From Trematomus loennbergii (Eukaryota; Chordata; Actinopteri; Perciformes; Nototheniidae), in assembly GCA_012861695.1 (NCBI GenBank), contig JAAOOA010000266.1, positions 238,501 to 302,500 on the forward strand: a stretch of 64,000 nucleotides of DNA, written 5' to 3'. The notes beneath the pieces were generated by a model. That model did no database searches, was not told the origin of the DNA, and worked only from the letters and a program-made list of their open reading frames with translations. The position numbers were made by a program, and so were the translations under genes. Positions 61,026 to 64,000 of the stretch are shown here, piece after piece. Every line of letters begins with the position of its first letter. Positions within the stretch are counted from its first letter, which is position 1.

Positions 61026-61477
61026 AATGCCACAGCAAAGAGAGGTCCTCGATTCAGTGTGCAGGATGTGATTGCTGCCATCCAAAACGGAGAAAGTGGG
61101 TGAGAACTGGAATCTCTGAAATGATCTGTGACTTTGATGTGTACCAAGGCAGTGTCAATGGGATACGAGCCACGTCTGAACTTGGATTGTCAGGTGATGT
61201 TGTGATGAAGCTTGCCTCCACGCTTCCAGAAGGTCAGAACTACAAGATCTACACAGACAACTACTTCACCTGTGTCCCATTGGTAGTGAAGCTCCTTGAT
61301 CGTGGGATTCATTATGTGGGAACAGCCAGGCAGGTGCTTTTATCCAACTGTAACCTTGAAGAGGAGAAGAGCTTGAAGAAAAAAGGGAGAGCTCTAAAGA
61401 TGCCAAAGCAGGAGATCCTGACCAGGAGACAGTTTCAGGGAGATCTAGCATCCTCTCACATCCTGGCATTTCCCTAA
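61026..61477 (+). pseudogene. piggyBac transposase fragment (PGBD-like)
   Basis: About 150 codons from the DDE catalytic core. It reads FDVYQGSV, then LGLSGDVVMKLASTLP, then YKIYTDNYFTCVPLVVKLLD and GIHYVGTARQV. The aspartate in TDNYFTS-type sequence is a conserved catalytic position of piggyBac transposases. The N-terminal part and the C-terminal cysteine-rich domain are missing, and the frame stops at 61477. It is a 5'- and 3'-truncated relic in a window that also carries several TTAA-target non-autonomous families. Confidence 0.85.
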
Positions 61478-61712
61478 AAACGTACCAAAACGTAAACATT
61501 TTGAAAACTCTTTCATTTCTGCTCCATAGGCTCCCTACAACAACATCTGAAAGGTAAAAAAAAAAAATTATGTTTTTCTATATTTGGGCTTTACAGGGTT
61601 AAGCAGGGGTAAAGTGCTATTTTTTTACAAGGGGGGGTGGACCTAGCATCCTATAGGGGGGTCCGGGGGGCACGCTGCCCCGGGAAGATTTTTTTTTAAA
61701 TATTGAAATTAA

Positions 61713-62088
61713 AGGTGGGGTAGGTAAGTTTGAGAAACCGACTCGAGATACACTTTTTGTTATATTCCATGGAATGCTCTTAACATCCCGTAGCAATGAA
61801 TATCTTAAGTGCTTTGACAAAAAATCCATAAAAAATGTCATCTGTGGAAGCCGTATACTGTAAAAAGCACGACCAATCATTTTAGCCGGCCCGGCTAAAA
61901 TAACTGGATGGCCTACCTGCCTGTCAGCCTTCCATCTGTACACAAACTTATCTCGTGCCCTCATTGGTCTTGTGCGCGTTGTGTGTGTTGGAGGAGGGGC
62001 TCTATAAGGAAGTGGCAGATTTTCTCCGGTTGTGTATTTTCAAATTCTAGCGATCTCGAGCCGGTTTCTCAAACTTACCTACCCCACC
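61713..62088 (+). mobile_element. 376 bp TTAA-flanked MITE, copy D
   Basis: Complete copy. Both termini read AGGTGGGGTAGGTAAG, with TTAA at 61709-61712 and 62089-62092. Same orientation as copy B (8716-9095). Confidence 0.85.
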
Positions 62089-62415
62089 TTTAAATGCATC
62101 AATCTGATGCACTTTGAGAGCAAAATTAAGAGATCTATGGATACACCTCTCAACACCCATATGAAACAGAACTGTAAACCGATTTTCTATTTCTTTATGG
62201 ATATTTTACAAATCACTCCCCTTTCAAACTGTATCTTGTTTTACTGTCATATAGTATTTCATACCCGTTTTTCATTTATGCTCTTATTTTTTTATACCTA
62301 TAATGATCATATAAACGTGTGCCTCAGAAATACTTATTTACATTAATCGTGACCAAACCGTTTTGAGACCCACTGAGATAACTTAGACTAAAGTTAACTA
62401 TCTAAACACTGAGAG

Positions 62416-63520
62416 TAGGGATGGGTATCGAGAACCGGTACTAAGTCAGTACCGGTACCTGATTGGACGGTATGGTATACCGTTAAGCCGCTGGACAAAC
62501 GGTGCTGCTATCGGTATATGAATTACGCTACTTCCTTAGTTTAAACAATTCTCGTTGGTTGGGAACCCTCATCCCGTGTGACGTATCCGGTTTGAGTACC
62601 ACTCTGATTGGCCACTGTGAATGCCACTCGTCATCTCTCCTAACAGCGCTCTTATTATTGTGAGACTCCCGGGGGCAGACCATAGGGGCAGACGCAACAT
62701 CTTGCTAGAACAGCGTCTCAAGGCTTCTTAACATTTAAAAACCTATTAATGATGCATACCCACTTAACTGAAGACACTCAGCTAACAGACGATATTAACC
62801 ATTTTACCTACACGGAACAGAAGTCCAACACCAAGAGTCTAAATCAACATTTAGCAAAACGGGCTAACGGGGCTAATGGCTACTTTAGCACATAACTGGC
62901 AAAAGCGATCTTTTCTAGTCATTTTATCTGCACAAACAGCATATCATGAAAGCTGAGATTCCACAGATTCCATTGGTATAAATCTCATCTGTACGACCAA
63001 AACTCACTGAACTAGCAGCCAGGAAAGAGCAAGAAAACAACTTCACTTTACGTAGCCATGATGATAATTATGTCTGTTTTGTGATCAAAAGTTGTGTTCA
63101 AGGGCATAACAACAGTTAATCCAATGTCTCTGTAACTTTAAAATGATTACTGATAATCCATCATTACAATTATGAATAATAAACGGATTATAATGTTTAG
63201 CCGACCGGAGCTTCCGGTTTAGGAGGTGCGCACGCAGCGTCTCGTTTTAACTGAATAATGGTCATGTTTACATGGATTTATGAACTGCCCCTAATTACCG
63301 CCCCCTTCCAGAGACACACTGTCAAACACACTCAGACCTGCTTGGTATGACATTGAAAAAGTTACATTAAATAATAAATACAAATAAATTACAATATAAT
63401 GACTGTTGTTTAATCTTCACATCTTGTAATCATGTCTATAATTTTGAGCGCCAAATTATTGAAAAGTATCGATAAGAGTATCAAAAAATACCGGTTGATA
63501 AGCAGTATCGGTATCGCTCC
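62416..63520. mobile_element. Possible TIR element with GGTATCGAGAACCGGTAC end
   Basis: The left end (GGGATGGGTATCGAGAACCGG) and right end (ACCGGTTGATAAGCAGTATCGG) share inverted GGTATCG/ACCGG motifs. A target duplication was not resolved. Non-coding. Confidence 0.4.
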
Positions 63521-64000
63521 TTATATCTGTTAGCGTAGCTAGCACCAGATGCTAACCACAACGATCTCCGGCGCGCGCTCTCTCTCTCTCGCGCACGCAC
63601 ACAAAATGGCTCGTGCCAACACACACACAGAGCAGAGCTTGAATGAAACACAGAGACCCAGAAGTAGGCTACTTGTACTTAGCATATTATTTTCGAATCA
63701 ATCCTTTTCAAATTATGAATTTCACACACATAAAAAAAAAAAAAAGACACATACATTTCTTGGGGGTGCTTAGGGGGTGCTATGGCTATCCTGGGGGGTG
63801 CTTCAGCAGTTGCTAATATTTCCCCTCAAAAAAGACTATAACAAAGCCCTCTGTCCCAATGGTATGCATGCACCAGTAGCCTACATGCTTTGTAAAAGCA
63901 ACTACAGTAGCCTCTTTTTAATCTATTGAAGTTGTATGAGTGATGTTACATCAGCCGAGACATACATTGACTTGCACATGATCTCAACCAATATCCAGTT

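Noticed and set aside
1..64000. CRISPR array, operon, phage or bacterial defence system
   Set aside because: Spliced genes, LINEs, DIRS, hAT and piggyBac elements show a vertebrate genome. The repeated sequences are microsatellites or transposons, not spaced direct repeats.

Overview
The window is vertebrate nuclear DNA, almost certainly from a ray-finned (teleost) fish. The genes are split into many short exons by GT-AG introns. Intergenic and intronic space is packed with fish-type transposable elements: a DIRS retroelement, BEL/Pao, hAT, TTAA-target piggyBac-like families, a Harbinger-like element, L2-like LINEs and tRNA-derived SINE traces. There are no operons, ribosome binding sites or CRISPR arrays.

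Two genes can be rebuilt almost completely, both on the minus strand and in tandem. herpud1 (47928-58486, 8 exons) encodes the ubiquitin-like, ER-membrane stress protein. cetp (12954-41533, 17 coding exons) encodes cholesteryl ester transfer protein, a secreted lipid-transfer protein of the BPI/LBP fold. Upstream herpud1 followed by cetp in the same orientation matches the mammalian HERPUD1-CETP order, so this is a conserved syntenic block. At the left edge a plus-strand CUB-domain exon (158-289) belongs to a gene that starts outside the window. A plausible acidic terminal exon lies at 7511-7602.

Layout: 1-7.6 kb holds the left gene remnants plus LINE and MITE copies. 7.6-12.9 kb is intergenic, with an hAT copy interrupted by a MITE and a tRNA-like SINE. 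12.95-14.64 kb holds cetp exons 17-13. 14.64-33.36 kb is a single 18.7 kb cetp intron made mostly of nested transposons: an orphan ORF broken by a LINE and a foldback element, a decayed tandem repeat hit by TTAA elements, and a decayed BEL/Pao element containing a solo LTR and a TIR element, followed downstream by a separate hAT element. 33.36-41.53 kb holds cetp exons 12-1, whose introns carry foldback, hAT, Harbinger-like and microsatellite sequence. 41.5-47.9 kb is intergenic plus the likely herpud1 3' UTR. 47.9-58.5 kb is herpud1, whose last intron is almost entirely a 4.4 kb DIRS element. 58.5-64 kb holds the herpud1 promoter, which carries an ER-stress-element-like site, then hAT, piggyBac and MITE remnants.

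The two reconstructed genes need one extra base at each of three G/C homopolymer runs (two in cetp, one in herpud1) to keep frame. The simplest reading is base-calling error in the assembly rather than gene death. I found no novel defence or enzymatic system. The most unusual features are the nested transposon architecture, a cetp intron that is mostly (GT)n, a head-to-head 1.1 kb inverted repeat inside cetp, and an uncharacterised orphan ORF with a cysteine-rich motif.
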